From positions 124,001 through 188,000 of the forward strand of contig CAWJDY010000023.1 of NCBI GenBank assembly GCA_963841705.1: 64,000 bases of DNA, read 5' to 3'. Positions 1 through 8,370 of the stretch are shown piece by piece (positions within the stretch are counted from its first letter, which is position 1; the number at the start of each line of letters is the position of its first letter). The position numbers and the translations under genes were made by a program. This DNA comes from VAZQ01 sp963841705 (GTDB taxonomy: Bacteria > Pseudomonadota > Alphaproteobacteria > Rhizobiales > Xanthobacteraceae). Under the pieces are notes generated by a model. That model saw nothing but the letters and a program-made list of their open reading frames with translations. It was not told the origin of the DNA and ran no database searches.

Positions 1-1397
1 TCGAGGAACAGGGCGAGCGGGTGTTCCGGATGTGCGAACACACCGATGAAGCGCCGGAACACCAGCAGGAACCGATTCTGAGCGTCCTGTGGTGGAAGAT
101 CCGGAACCGGCGGCTGCGCGCCGATTATGAGTTTCAGTTCAGGGACGAGATCAACAATGAGCAGCCCATTGGGGTCCAATGCCTGCTGCAAACGGTCGCG
201 CCAACGCTGGAGCTCGGCCTCGCTCTTACCCAACAACCGGCGGACGAGGCTTTGAAACGCTTGCGCCAATGTGGCGTAAGGGATGTCGCGCTTGTACTGA
301 TCGAATTTGCCCGTTGCAAAACGGCCGCGTGGCAGAACCAGCACCTTGTGGAGCTCGTTGACAACGGACGATTTTCCGATTCCGGCATATCCGGAAACCA
401 GTACCAATTCCGGCGCGCCACCTGCCGCGACTCGATCGAAAGCGGCGAGCAAGGTGTCGATCTCGCGTGCTCGTCCATACAATTTCTCGGGGATCAGCAG
501 CCGGTCTGACGTATCGTTCTCGCCGAGCGGAAAATCCTCGATCCGGCGCTGTCGTTGCCATTGGTCAAGGCAGCGGCGAAGATCACTCTCGACGCCAGCC
601 GCGGTCTGATAGCGTTCCTCTGCAGTCTTAGCGAGCAGCTTACAGATGATGGCAGAAACAGCGACTGGCACGTCGTCCAAGCGCTCCACCGGCGGCACCG
701 GCTGTCTCGCAATGTGGCAGTGGACCCATTCCATGGGATCCGACGCCATAAAGGGCAAGGCGCCGATGAGCATTTCGTACAGGGTGACTCCTAGGGAATA
801 GAGGTCGCTTCGGGAATCGATCGAACGGTTCATGCGTCCGGTCTGTTCGGGCGCCATGTAGGGAAGTGTTCCGGCGATGAACTCGGGAGGTTCGGGCGAC
901 TGGCGCTCGCGCGGAAGACGCGACGCGATACCAAAGCCAGTCAGCCAGACTTGGCCGGTCGCGGGATTGATGAGCACATTGGCCGGCTTGATGTCCTTAT
1001 GGATGAGACCACGTTCGTGTAACTGGCGAAGCGCAATCGATAGACCGGTGGCGAAGTGCAAGAACCTTCCTGTCTCCATGGGTTGGCCAAGGAGCCGGTC
1101 GAGCGGCTCGCCGCCGGGATCCTCAAGCAGCAGCACGGTCCGGCCGTGTTCGCGCAAAAGCGCCAGCGGCCGCACCGCTGATCGACCATCCAGTTCATCC
1201 CTCAGTGCGTATTCGTGAGCCAGCCGATCAATGAAGCCTGGCGTGGGGTGGTCCGAGGCGGAAAGCACCGCCAAGACGGCCTTACGGTCGCCATCACCGT
1301 CGTCGTGCCATCCTCGGCAGAGGACGCGTTCACCATCCTCGCACACTACCGCGAGGTCACCAGCCCCGCCCACTCCGAGTGACACGGACAAGTTCAT
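1..1397 (-). CDS. Trifunctional Ser/Thr kinase / ATPase / (histidine kinase), 5' part only
   Basis: The frame is open from an ATG at 1397 to the left edge, giving 465 residues; the rest lies outside the window. Residues about 60-280 form an Hanks-type kinase fold with HKDIKPAN (133-140) and the activation segment APEQTGRMN (182-190). The usual DFG is GFG (154-156). An AAA/STAND-type ATPase follows, with P-loop GYAGIGKSS (336-344). In the known family this is followed by long helical repeats, a GAF domain and a histidine kinase, which cannot be seen here. The family is a cytoplasmic sensor kinase with no assigned ligand. No strong ribosome site precedes the ATG, so an earlier start is possible. 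Confidence 0.85.
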   Translation of the reverse strand, partial: MNLSVSLGVGGAGDLAVVCEDGERVLCRGWHDDGDGDRKAVLAVLSASDHPTPGFIDRLAHEYALRDELDGRSAVRPLALLREHGRTVLLLEDPGGEPLDRLLGQPMETGRFLHFATGLSIALRQLHERGLIHKDIKPANVLINPATGQVWLTGFGIASRLPRERQSPEPPEFIAGTLPYMAPEQTGRMNRSIDSRSDLYSLGVTLYEMLIGALPFMASDPMEWVHCHIARQPVPPVERLDDVPVAVSAIICKLLAKTAEERYQTAAGVESDLRRCLDQWQRQRRIEDFPLGENDTSDRLLIPEKLYGRAREIDTLLAAFDRVAAGGAPELVLVSGYAGIGKSSVVNELHKVLVLPRGRFATGKFDQYKRDIPYATLAQAFQSLVRRLLGKSEAELQRWRDRLQQALDPNGLLIVDLVPELKLIIGAQPPVPDLPPQDAQNRFLLVFRRFIGVFAHPEHPLALFL

Positions 1398-1850
1398 CTG
1401 GTGGATTCCGCGTCAACAGTCAGGCCGCAAGAGTTAGCAGCGCGTGGCGTGCTCTCCAGATCAGCTTCCACCGCATCGTGGTCCGCGCGAGCGTAGCGGC
1501 CACAAGAGCGTGTGGTGGCAGCGTAATGGTGAGCACGAGCGAAACCCGATGGTCGCGCAGCCCTCACGAAGAACGTTATTTCGCGGCGAGCGCAAAAACA
1601 ACGAGCGCCGTGGGGACTTGGCGAAGTCCGACCGGGTTGTAGCCGCCTCTCGGTCGACGCGAGTTTAAGACGTTACGGCCACAGAATCCAGCATACAAGG
1701 GCAAGCATCAGGCAAGCATCTGGGTGGCGCGATCATCGCCAATCGAGGTCAGTCCTTGGAACGGGTGAACGCCGCCGCGCCGCCTGGCGCGGGCGCGAAT
1801 CGGAACCTCGGGCGTTCTGCGCAAGACCGCGCCAGGCGGCGACCTTCGCC
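1398..1850. other. Intergenic stretch, no gene recognised
   Basis: About 450 bases lie between the convergent-side end of the aldo-keto reductase gene and the start of the kinase gene. Short open frames exist but none has a recognisable domain, a ribosome site or a conserved motif. It should hold the kinase promoter near its left end. Confidence 0.5.
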
Positions 1851-2846
1851 TCACGCCGCCATTCTGCGCGCCGGCGGCGCCATGAATTCCGGCCCGACCG
1901 GTTCGGTGATGGTTTCGCGCAGGATCCGATCGATCTCGGCCTTGGCGCGATCATCGAGCCGCCAGCCCGCGACCTCGTCGACCGGCTGCAATTGATCCGG
2001 ACGACGCGCACCCCACAGTGCCGTGGTGATGCCTTGGTCGAGCACCCAGCGAATCGCCAGGTGGATCACACGCTTGCCAAAGCGTTGCTGCGCGAGCTGA
2101 TCGAGCCGTTCCACCGCAGCAAGATATTGCGCGAATCGTGGCTGCTGGAATTTTGGGTCGGTGCGGCGGAGGTCATCGCCCTCGAATTTGCTATCGGCCC
2201 GCATTCGCCCGGAGAGAAGTCCCCGACAGAGCGCGCCGTAGCCGAAGGTCGCGATCTTGTTCTTGCGGCAATAGGGCAGGACATCGGCATCGATTGCGCG
2301 CTCGAACAGGTTGTAGGGCGGCTGCAGCACGTGCAGCGGGGCAACGCGGCGAAACCGCTCCATCTGGCTGACCGAAAAATTGCTCACGCCAATGGCGCGG
2401 ATCTTCCCCTGCCGTAACAGTGCGTCCATCGCCTCCGCTGTCTCTTCGATCGTCACCAATGGGTCTGGCCAGTGGACCTGATAGATGTCGATGTAATCGG
2501 TTCGCAGCCGGCGCAAGGAGTCCTCGACCTCGCGCATGATGCGGGCACGGCTGGCATCGCGAAATACTTTCCCGCCTTCCCATGCAAGTCCGACCTTGGT
2601 GGCAATAACCACGCGCGAGCGCAGGTCGGGCTCCGCAATCGCCTTCCCGACGATCTCCTCGGAGCGGCCGAATCCATACGCAGGTGCAGTATCGATGACA
2701 TTGATGCCATGCTCCAACGCGGCACGGATGGTAGCAACGGACTGGGCCTCATCCGTTCCGCCCCACATCCATCCGCCGATCGCCCAGGTGCCGATCGCGA
2801 CGCGCGAGACCTTTAGCGATGTGTCGGCAATCTCGGCAAATTCCAT
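1851..2846 (-). CDS. Aldo/keto reductase
   Basis: A 331-residue NAD(P)H-dependent oxidoreductase of the TIM-barrel AKR family, acting in the cytoplasm on a carbonyl substrate that cannot be named. Counting from the chosen start, the tetrad is D52, Y57, K84 and H125, in IDTAPAYGFG, ATKVG and QVHWPDP. Cofactor-binding elements GVSNFS and LWGARRPDQL are present. An in-frame ATG at 2885 would add 13 residues (MIMARRTDTPAIN) that do not look like AKR sequence; I prefer the ATG at 2846, but the earlier one is possible. It is the last gene of a leftward operon, close behind the dehydrogenase gene. Confidence 0.88.
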   Translation of the reverse strand: MEFAEIADTSLKVSRVAIGTWAIGGWMWGGTDEAQSVATIRAALEHGINVIDTAPAYGFGRSEEIVGKAIAEPDLRSRVVIATKVGLAWEGGKVFRDASRARIMREVEDSLRRLRTDYIDIYQVHWPDPLVTIEETAEAMDALLRQGKIRAIGVSNFSVSQMERFRRVAPLHVLQPPYNLFERAIDADVLPYCRKNKIATFGYGALCRGLLSGRMRADSKFEGDDLRRTDPKFQQPRFAQYLAAVERLDQLAQQRFGKRVIHLAIRWVLDQGITTALWGARRPDQLQPVDEVAGWRLDDRAKAEIDRILRETITEPVGPEFMAPPARRMAA

Positions 2847-2901
2847 GTTGATTGCGGGAGTGTCGGTTCGACGAGCCATGATCATGTTCCTTCATTCTGC
2901 T

Positions 2902-3924
2902 TCAGTTGACGGGGACTGGCGGGGCAACGTGGAGACCCGCTTCCTCGGCCGCGATGAGGCCGAGCGCAGTCCAGTCGAGACCGGCATAGCCGCGGGCGAT
3001 TCCGGTGATCAGTCGATCTCGCACCACGCTGACCGACGGCATCGGAGCGCCGGCATTTTCTGCCTCGGCAAGCGCCAGACGCACATCCTTGAGCACCAGC
3101 GGCATGACGAATCCAGGCGCGTAGCTCTGCCTGACGATCTTGTCGCCATAGATCTTATGCACGCGGCTGCCGAACATCGTGCTGGTCAGGAAGTCGATGA
3201 AGAACTTGGGATCGAGCCCGCGCTTGCGAGCCACGGCAACGACTTCACCGAGCATCTCCAGCGCCGTGGCCGTCATCATATTGCCGAGCAGCTTGATGAG
3301 GTTTGCGTGGGCGGGATCGGTCCCGACGACGAATGTCTGCTGCCCGAGATTGTCGAAGACCGGCCGGCAGCGCTCGATATCGGCGGCGTTGCCGGCGGCG
3401 ACGATGAAGAGCTGACGCGCCCTGGCGGCATCCGGGTTTCCGAAGACCGGCGCTGCGACGTAGCCTTGCCCTTGACGGGCATGCTCCCTCGCCAGGCGAG
3501 ACGCAGCCGCCGTGCTGATCGTGCTCATCGAAAGATGAATTGCGCCGGGGGTCAGTCCCAAGGCCAGCCCCTCGATACCGAGGTCCGCACGGCCAAACAC
3601 CACCTCGTGGACGGCGGTGTCGTCCGGCAGCATGCTGATGACGATCTCGCAGTCGAACAGGCCGGTGATATCCGTTGTGGGCTTGAGCCCGAGCGCTGCG
3701 AGCTTGCCCAGCTGCTCCGGGCGGCGGACATACGCAATCACCCGCCGTCCGGCCGCGGCAAGATTTGCCGCCATTGCCGTGCCCATGTGACCGAGGCCGA
3801 TAAAGCCGATGTCTCGCTGCATCGGCCGGCGGCTGCTCGATTCGGAGCCACCTCGTTGCTGCAGCGGCGTGGCCTCGGATGCGCCGGGGCCGGCAAGCGA
3901 AGAGCTCGATTCGTCCTTGAGCAT
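2902..3924 (-). CDS. NAD(P)-dependent beta-hydroxyacid dehydrogenase (3-hydroxyisobutyrate dehydrogenase family)
   Basis: A 340-residue cytoplasmic oxidoreductase. After a Ser/Gly-rich stretch of about 35 residues comes the Rossmann motif GFIGLGHMGTAMA. The family substrate loop is STISTAAASRLA, and the catalytic lysine lies in NLIKLLGN. The helical C-terminal dimerisation domain is complete. The ATG at 3924 follows AGGAGG by 6 bases, which decides it over a longer frame running into dps. The hydrophilic N-terminal extension is unusual for the family, and translation could also begin at the internal MQRDIGFIG. The substrate is unknown; glyoxylate/succinic semialdehyde reductase-like activity is possible. 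Confidence 0.85.
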   Translation of the reverse strand: MLKDESSSSLAGPGASEATPLQQRGGSESSSRRPMQRDIGFIGLGHMGTAMAANLAAAGRRVIAYVRRPEQLGKLAALGLKPTTDITGLFDCEIVISMLPDDTAVHEVVFGRADLGIEGLALGLTPGAIHLSMSTISTAAASRLAREHARQGQGYVAAPVFGNPDAARARQLFIVAAGNAADIERCRPVFDNLGQQTFVVGTDPAHANLIKLLGNMMTATALEMLGEVVAVARKRGLDPKFFIDFLTSTMFGSRVHKIYGDKIVRQSYAPGFVMPLVLKDVRLALAEAENAGAPMPSVSVVRDRLITGIARGYAGLDWTALGLIAAEEAGLHVAPPVPVN

Positions 3925-3938
3925 GAGGCGCCTCCTGA

Positions 3939-4454
3939 TCAATCTACCCGAGTGGCCTCGAACAGGAACCACACGCGCCGCTCGGCCTCGTCGATCCAGT
4001 TTTCCAATAGGCTTGCGGTGGCAACGTCGCCGTGCTGGTCGCAAAGGTCATGCGTCTCGCGCATGTTCGCAACCAGCTGTTTGTTATCGTCGCGCAGCTC
4101 AGCCAGCATATCCAGAGGCGTGACGAAATCTGCGTCGTTGTCCAGGACCCGTTGCAAACGCCTGACGTGACCGATCGAGCGCAGCGTCGTGCCACCGAGC
4201 TTCCGAACACGCTCGGCGATCGCGTCCGTGGTGGCGAAGATCTGCTCGCCTTGCTCATCCAACAGGAGATGATAGTCGCGAAAATGCGGACCCGAGACGT
4301 GCCAATGGAAGTTCTTCGTCTTGAGATACAGAGCAAACATGTCGGCGAGCAGGATGTTCAGGGCGCCGGAAAGATCCTGCACCGCCTTGGGTTTCAGGTC
4401 GCTCGGCGTGTGCAGGGGAGCAATCCGCAAGGCTTTGGCATCTTGGACGTTCAT
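3939..4454 (-). CDS. dps: Dps ferritin-like DNA protection protein (copy 1)
   Basis: A 171-residue Dps/Dpr protein: forms 12-mers that oxidise Fe(II) with peroxide and store it, protecting DNA in starvation and oxidative stress. The intersubunit ferroxidase ligands are visible in NFHWHVSGPHFRDYH and LLLDEQGEQIF. The N-terminus is short, without the lysine-rich DNA-binding tail of E. coli Dps, so DNA binding is uncertain. The gene heads an operon with the dehydrogenase (14 bases downstream) and the aldo-keto reductase, suggesting a stress-response unit. A close paralogue lies at 44602. Confidence 0.93.
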   Translation of the reverse strand: MNVQDAKALRIAPLHTPSDLKPKAVQDLSGALNILLADMFALYLKTKNFHWHVSGPHFRDYHLLLDEQGEQIFATTDAIAERVRKLGGTTLRSIGHVRRLQRVLDNDADFVTPLDMLAELRDDNKQLVANMRETHDLCDQHGDVATASLLENWIDEAERRVWFLFEATRVD

Positions 4455-4702
4455 TTATCGTCTCCTTGGTGGATGTCGCGCGATTCGAAGCGGGGGCGTG
4501 AGCTTGGGCGCATAAATTCTCTTGGGTGCCCCTACCATCCCGGTAGCGGCGCAACCTCTTGCTTCCGATTATGGAGACTGAGGGTGCCGCCGACTTGTGC
4601 CGGGTTGCCCTGAATTGTTCAGACGTGCAGTTTTCTGCAGAAGTGGTTCTGTAGATCATGTTCCGTTGGTTTTGACACACAAACTGCAGCCTGCGCAGTG
4701 TG

Positions 4703-4973
4703 CTCCCCTCCCCCTTGTGGGCGGGGCTATCGCATTTGCCCCCGAGAACTGTCTGCCACGCCACACTGGAATGCCCGTGGCCGTCATTCCGGCCGAGCGA
4801 GCCGGCTTCGCCCGGCAAGCGAGAGCCGGAATCCAGTAACCAAAGCAGTTTGGGCATTCACGCCGGCCATGGATTACTGGGTCCCGCCCCCGCGTACGCG
4901 GGGGCCGGAGCCGGGCTCGCTTGGCCGGGACGACAGCCCATATGCGATAGCCCTGCCCACAAGGGGGAGGGAG
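4703..4973. repeat. Nested inverted-repeat element between dps and rpoH
   Basis: Outer arms at 4703-4735 and 4942-4973 are inverted copies (CTCCC..CCTTGTGGGC and GCCCACAAGGGGGAGGGAG). Inside, 4783-4841 and 4871-4934 are also inverted copies of each other, sharing GGCC(G/A)AGCGAGCC and CCAGTAA-type ends. The layout is that of a non-coding palindromic intergenic element with long stems. The rest of the 4455-5146 gap should carry the dps and rpoH promoters, which I could not pin down. Confidence 0.7.
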
Positions 4974-5146
4974 CAGACTGAGTTTGCTGCCTCGCTGATC
5001 ACACCTCACGGGACACGCTCTAACACCAAGGTATCGGCGGCCTGAGCCGTTTTGATGAGCGATCAACCCGTATGTTGGATGGAGAAAATTCAGCGCCGTC
5101 GATAATTCTCGGGGCAACACGATGTTGCGTCTACGGAGATGTCCCA

Positions 5147-6043
5147 ATGGCCCTGCAGCTTGCCGCTTTATCGTTCCCTGCCGGGGAAGCAGCTCTTCCC
5201 CTTTATCTCAGAGAGATTCGGCAGTTCCCCATGCTGGGGGCGCAAGAGGAATTCATGCTCGCAAAGCACTGGCGCGAGCACGACGACCGCGACGCGGCGC
5301 ACAAGCTCGTCACCAGCCACCTGCGCCTCGCGGTCAAGATCGCCATGGGCTATCGCGGTTACGGCCTGCCGATCTCCGAGATGATCTCAGAAGGAAACGT
5401 CGGCTTGATGCAGGCGGTCAAACGATTCGAGCCGGACAGGGGATTCAGACTGACCACGTACGCGCTCTGGTGGATCAAGGCGGCAATCCAGGAATACATC
5501 CTGCGCTCGTGGTCGCTGGTGAAGATGGGCACCACCAGCAATCAGAAGAAGCTGTTCTTCAATTTGCGCAAGGCCAAGGGCAAGATCTCGGCGCTGGAGG
5601 AAGGCGACCTGCATCCGGACCAGGTCAAGCTCATCGCCAAACGCCTCGGCGTCACCGAGCAGGACGTGGTGGACATGAACAGCCGCCTCGGCGGCGACGT
5701 ATCGCTCAATGCTCCCATCCGGGAAGAGGGCGATTCCGGTGAGTGGCAGGACTGGCTGGTCGACGAGACGTCGGATCAGGAGACGCGGCTGGCGGAGGAG
5801 GAGCAAACCAACTCTCGCCTCAGAACCCTCCGTGACGCCTTGTCCGTCCTGAACAAGCGCGAGCGGCGCATCTTCGAGGCGCGCCGGCTTGTCGATGAGC
5901 CCATCACGCTCGAGGCTCTGGCCGTCGAGCTCGGAGTCTCGCGCGAGCGCGTGCGCCAGATCGAGGCACGCGCCTTCGACAAAGTGCAGAAGGCGGTGAA
6001 GGTCGCGACGGCGGCAATGGAGGCTCCGCGGACCATTCACTGA
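5147..6043 (+). CDS. rpoH: RNA polymerase sigma-32 factor
   Basis: A 298-residue heat-shock sigma factor. Region 2 is complete: LRLAVKIA, GNVGLMQAVKRFEP, and the -10 recognition helix in TTYALWWIKAAIQEYI. The RpoH-specific box follows as QKKLFFNLRKAKG. Region 4.2 carries the helix-turn-helix LEALAVELGVSRERVRQIEAR. The ATG at 5147 has GGAG 8 bases upstream and gives the usual N-terminus, so the longer frame from 5072 is not used. Related bacteria carry several RpoH paralogues; which one this is cannot be told from sequence alone. Confidence 0.95.
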   Translation: MALQLAALSFPAGEAALPLYLREIRQFPMLGAQEEFMLAKHWREHDDRDAAHKLVTSHLRLAVKIAMGYRGYGLPISEMISEGNVGLMQAVKRFEPDRGFRLTTYALWWIKAAIQEYILRSWSLVKMGTTSNQKKLFFNLRKAKGKISALEEGDLHPDQVKLIAKRLGVTEQDVVDMNSRLGGDVSLNAPIREEGDSGEWQDWLVDETSDQETRLAEEEQTNSRLRTLRDALSVLNKRERRIFEARRLVDEPITLEALAVELGVSRERVRQIEARAFDKVQKAVKVATAAMEAPRTIH

Positions 6044-6101
6044 CGGTTGTGGGAATTAGCTCGCGGAAGAGCAAACGTTTCTTGCCGGCTTTTTGACTTC
6101 G

Positions 6102-6362
6102 ATGATTGTCTGCTCATGCAACGTGCTTAGCGACCACCAGGTACGCGACGTGGTAACGGCTTCGCCATCGCAATCTTTGACCGCGCACGAAGTCTACGGC
6201 TGTTTCGGCTGCAGCATGCAGTGTGGTCGCTGCGCCCGCGCCATCAAGCGCATCTTGAACGAAACCTTAATGGCGTCGGCAACCGTGCCGGTTGCCTGGC
6301 CACGCGTTGCAGTGACGAAGGTTGATCGCTCTGCCTGCGTGACTAGACGACCAATTCCATGA
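6102..6362 (+). pseudogene. bfd: Bacterioferritin-associated ferredoxin (bfd), 3' end replaced by IS630
   Basis: A small [2Fe-2S] protein that in the Bfd family reduces bacterioferritin to release iron. Cysteines are C4, C6, C34, C37, C41 and C44 (VCSCN, YGCFGC, QCGRC), matching CxC...CxxC plus two extra cysteines. The ATG at 6102 is preferred over an in-frame TTG at 6093. The reading frame enters the IS630 left end and stops after the residues TRRPIP. Joining the target flanks at 6345/7610 restores a tail SHGGDSAAANAPSET and a stop at 7654-7656, giving 96 residues. All cluster ligands lie upstream of the insertion, so the truncated protein may still work. Confidence 0.75.
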
Positions 6363-7607
6363 AACGGGCAGCCATGGAACCGGAGACTCGTTCGTGGATT
6401 CCTCGTTATGTGTTTGATCGAACGAGGAATGGCATCATGGCAAGATGGCGGCAGGCGATCGAGTTGGCGATGACCGAGGATGAGATTGGAAAGTTGACAA
6501 CCATTGCGCGCTCGCGAAGCGAGGCGGCGCGCCGGGTAAAGCGGGCGCAAATACTGCTTGGTTATCGTGATAATCCCTCATTCTTTGGGGTGGGACAAAG
6601 ACTTGGCGTTCATCATCAGACGGTCCAACGCTGCGTCGAGCGGGCGGTAGCCTATGGCCCGCTGGCAGCGCTCGACGACCGGCCCCGACCGGGCAAGGAG
6701 CCGACGATTACGCCGGAGGCCAAGGCCTGGTTGGTGTCTCTGGCGTGTGAGAAGGCAAAGGAGCACGGCTATCCGCACGAGTTGTGGACGACGCGGCTGC
6801 TGGCACGCCATGCACGCGAGAATGCATCCGCCGCAGGTCACGAATGTCTCGCCCACCTGGTCCAGGGCACAGTGTGCAAGATTCTCGGCCATGAGGAAGT
6901 CAAGCCGCATAAGGTGCGGTACTATCTGGAACGTCGCGACGCCGAATTCGAGCAGAAGATGGCGGAGGTTCTGTGCGTTTATCGCGAGGTCCAGGTCCTG
7001 AAAAAGGCCGCCAAATCTAAGAAGTCGTGCAAGCCGGTGGCGATCGTCTCCTATGACGAAAAACCGGGTATCCAGGCCATCGCAAACACGGCGCCAGATT
7101 TGCCGCCCGCGCCCGGCATTCACCCGACCTTCGCGCGTGATCATGAGTATAAGCGCCACGGCACGCTCAGCCTCTTGGCCGGGATTGATCTGCTCACCGG
7201 TAAGGTCCATGCCCTCGTCAGGGACCGCCATCGCAGCCGAGAGTTCATCGAGTTCCTCAAGCTTCTTGATGGCGACTATCCGTCCAGCACCGCGATCAAG
7301 CTGATCCTCGACAATCATTCCGCGCACATCTCCAAAGAGACGAAAGCTTGGCTCGCTACTCGCCCGACCGGCCGCTTCGAGTTTACCTTCACGCCCAAGC
7401 ATGGCTCCTGGCTCAACCTCATCGAGGGCTTCTTCTCCAAGTTTGCCCGCTCGGTCCTGCGCCACATAAGGGTAGCTTCGAAACAAGAGCTCCAGGAGCG
7501 CATCATGGCTGGTGTCGAGGATGTCAATCGCTACCCCGTCATCCACACATGGTCCTACAAGCTCGCTGAGGCGGCCTAATATGATTCGAACCAAGGAAAC
7601 GCTGACC
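6346..7607 (+). mobile_element. IS630-family insertion sequence
   Basis: The element carries one transposase gene and is flanked by TA at 6344-6345 and 7608-7609, the family's duplicated target dinucleotide, here inside CTAG. The two ends are imperfect inverted repeats (for example AATTCCATGA left against GTTTCCTTGG on the complementary right strand). Without the element the target reads CGTGACTAGTCACG, a perfect 14-base palindrome. Confidence 0.8.
6437..7579 (+). CDS. IS630-family transposase
   Basis: A 380-residue DDE transposase that cuts and joins the element at TA sites. An N-terminal helix-turn-helix (about residues 30-75, GVGQRLGVHHQTVQRCV) is followed by the catalytic core with the first Asp in SYDEKPGIQA, the second in LILDNHSAH and the Glu in HGSWLNLIEGFFSKF. 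The frame extends upstream to an ATG at 6359, but the ATG at 6437 gives the usual family start. No internal stop or frameshift is seen, so the enzyme looks intact and the insertion may be recent. Confidence 0.88.
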   Translation: MARWRQAIELAMTEDEIGKLTTIARSRSEAARRVKRAQILLGYRDNPSFFGVGQRLGVHHQTVQRCVERAVAYGPLAALDDRPRPGKEPTITPEAKAWLVSLACEKAKEHGYPHELWTTRLLARHARENASAAGHECLAHLVQGTVCKILGHEEVKPHKVRYYLERRDAEFEQKMAEVLCVYREVQVLKKAAKSKKSCKPVAIVSYDEKPGIQAIANTAPDLPPAPGIHPTFARDHEYKRHGTLSLLAGIDLLTGKVHALVRDRHRSREFIEFLKLLDGDYPSSTAIKLILDNHSAHISKETKAWLATRPTGRFEFTFTPKHGSWLNLIEGFFSKFARSVLRHIRVASKQELQERIMAGVEDVNRYPVIHTWSYKLAEAA

Positions 7608-7609
7608 TA

Positions 7610-7656
7610 GTCACGGCGGAGACTCCGCTGCCGCAAACGCGCCAAGCGAAACCTAA
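7610..7656 (+). pseudogene. Separated 3' end of the bfd gene
   Basis: Read in the frame restored by removing IS630 and one TA copy, these bases give a 15-residue tail and a TAA stop. The His/Gly/Ala-rich tail resembles those of Bfd-like proteins in related bacteria, as far as I recall. It now lies beyond the transposase stop and is not translated as part of bfd. Confidence 0.6.
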
Positions 7657-7843
7657 CGAGCGCAATTTCAGACAAGCAGGCAAACAAGAGCTGCTTACAC
7701 TGTTATCAGGCCGCAGGAAGATACGTCTGCTTTCCTCTCAGGCATCCGATGCGGGGAGCGGGCTGACTGCTGAAGTTATGAACAGTGGCACGACTTCGAC
7801 AGCCTGTGATCAGGTCGAACCATTGACCAGGAGCCCATTCCAG

Positions 7844-8272
7844 ATGACTGCCTATCTCCCAATCCGCATTGTCAGCCCAGGCGAATTCGACGAGGGAACG
7901 GCACAAACGCCCGGCTCCGTGCGACTGGCCGCGGTAGCGCCGCAGCTCGGCATCGAATCGACGTTGTGGGGCGGGTTGTTCGAGGTCCAGCCCGGAGCCC
8001 GTACAGGGATTCACCATCATGGAGAGCAGCAGACGATCGCGTACGTCTTATCCGGCAGATGCAAAGTCCGCTGGGGGGCGAGGGGAGAATTCAGCGCCAG
8101 CGCGAAAGCCGGCGACTTCATCCATGTCCCCGCCTTCCTGCCGCACATGGAGATCAATTCATCGGATACGGAGCCTTTTCACTGGGTCGTCGTGAGAAGC
8201 ACCCCAACACCGATCGTGGTGAACCTTCCGGACAACACGTGGCCAGCGGGGATTGAATTCCGCAACAGTTGA
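7844..8272 (+). CDS. Cupin-domain protein
   Basis: A 142-residue single-domain cupin. Motif 1 is GARTGIHHHGEQQTIAYVLSG (two or three His and a Glu as metal ligands) and motif 2 is GDFIHVPAFLPHMEIN. There is no signal peptide from this start. AGGAG lies 12 bases before the ATG at 7844; an in-frame ATG at 7778 would add 22 residues that are not cupin-like. It could be a regulator, isomerase or dioxygenase, and the sequence does not decide. It stands upstream of the molybdoenzyme operon on the same strand, with a gap of about 100 bases. Confidence 0.8.
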   Translation: MTAYLPIRIVSPGEFDEGTAQTPGSVRLAAVAPQLGIESTLWGGLFEVQPGARTGIHHHGEQQTIAYVLSGRCKVRWGARGEFSASAKAGDFIHVPAFLPHMEINSSDTEPFHWVVVRSTPTPIVVNLPDNTWPAGIEFRNS

Positions 8273-8370
8273 CAAAGCAGGGCAACCAAACGCCAGCGAT
8301 TTCAGCTGAGATCATTACTTCCTGACGCGATCCGCGGCCAAACGTTGCAGTGATAGCTGGTGATGAACCG

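Noticed and set aside
5054..5068. TTGATGAGCGATCAA before rpoH as an FNR/FixK box
   Set aside because: The half-sites are perfect but the spacer is 5 bases, where FNR-type sites have 4; kept only as a palindrome.
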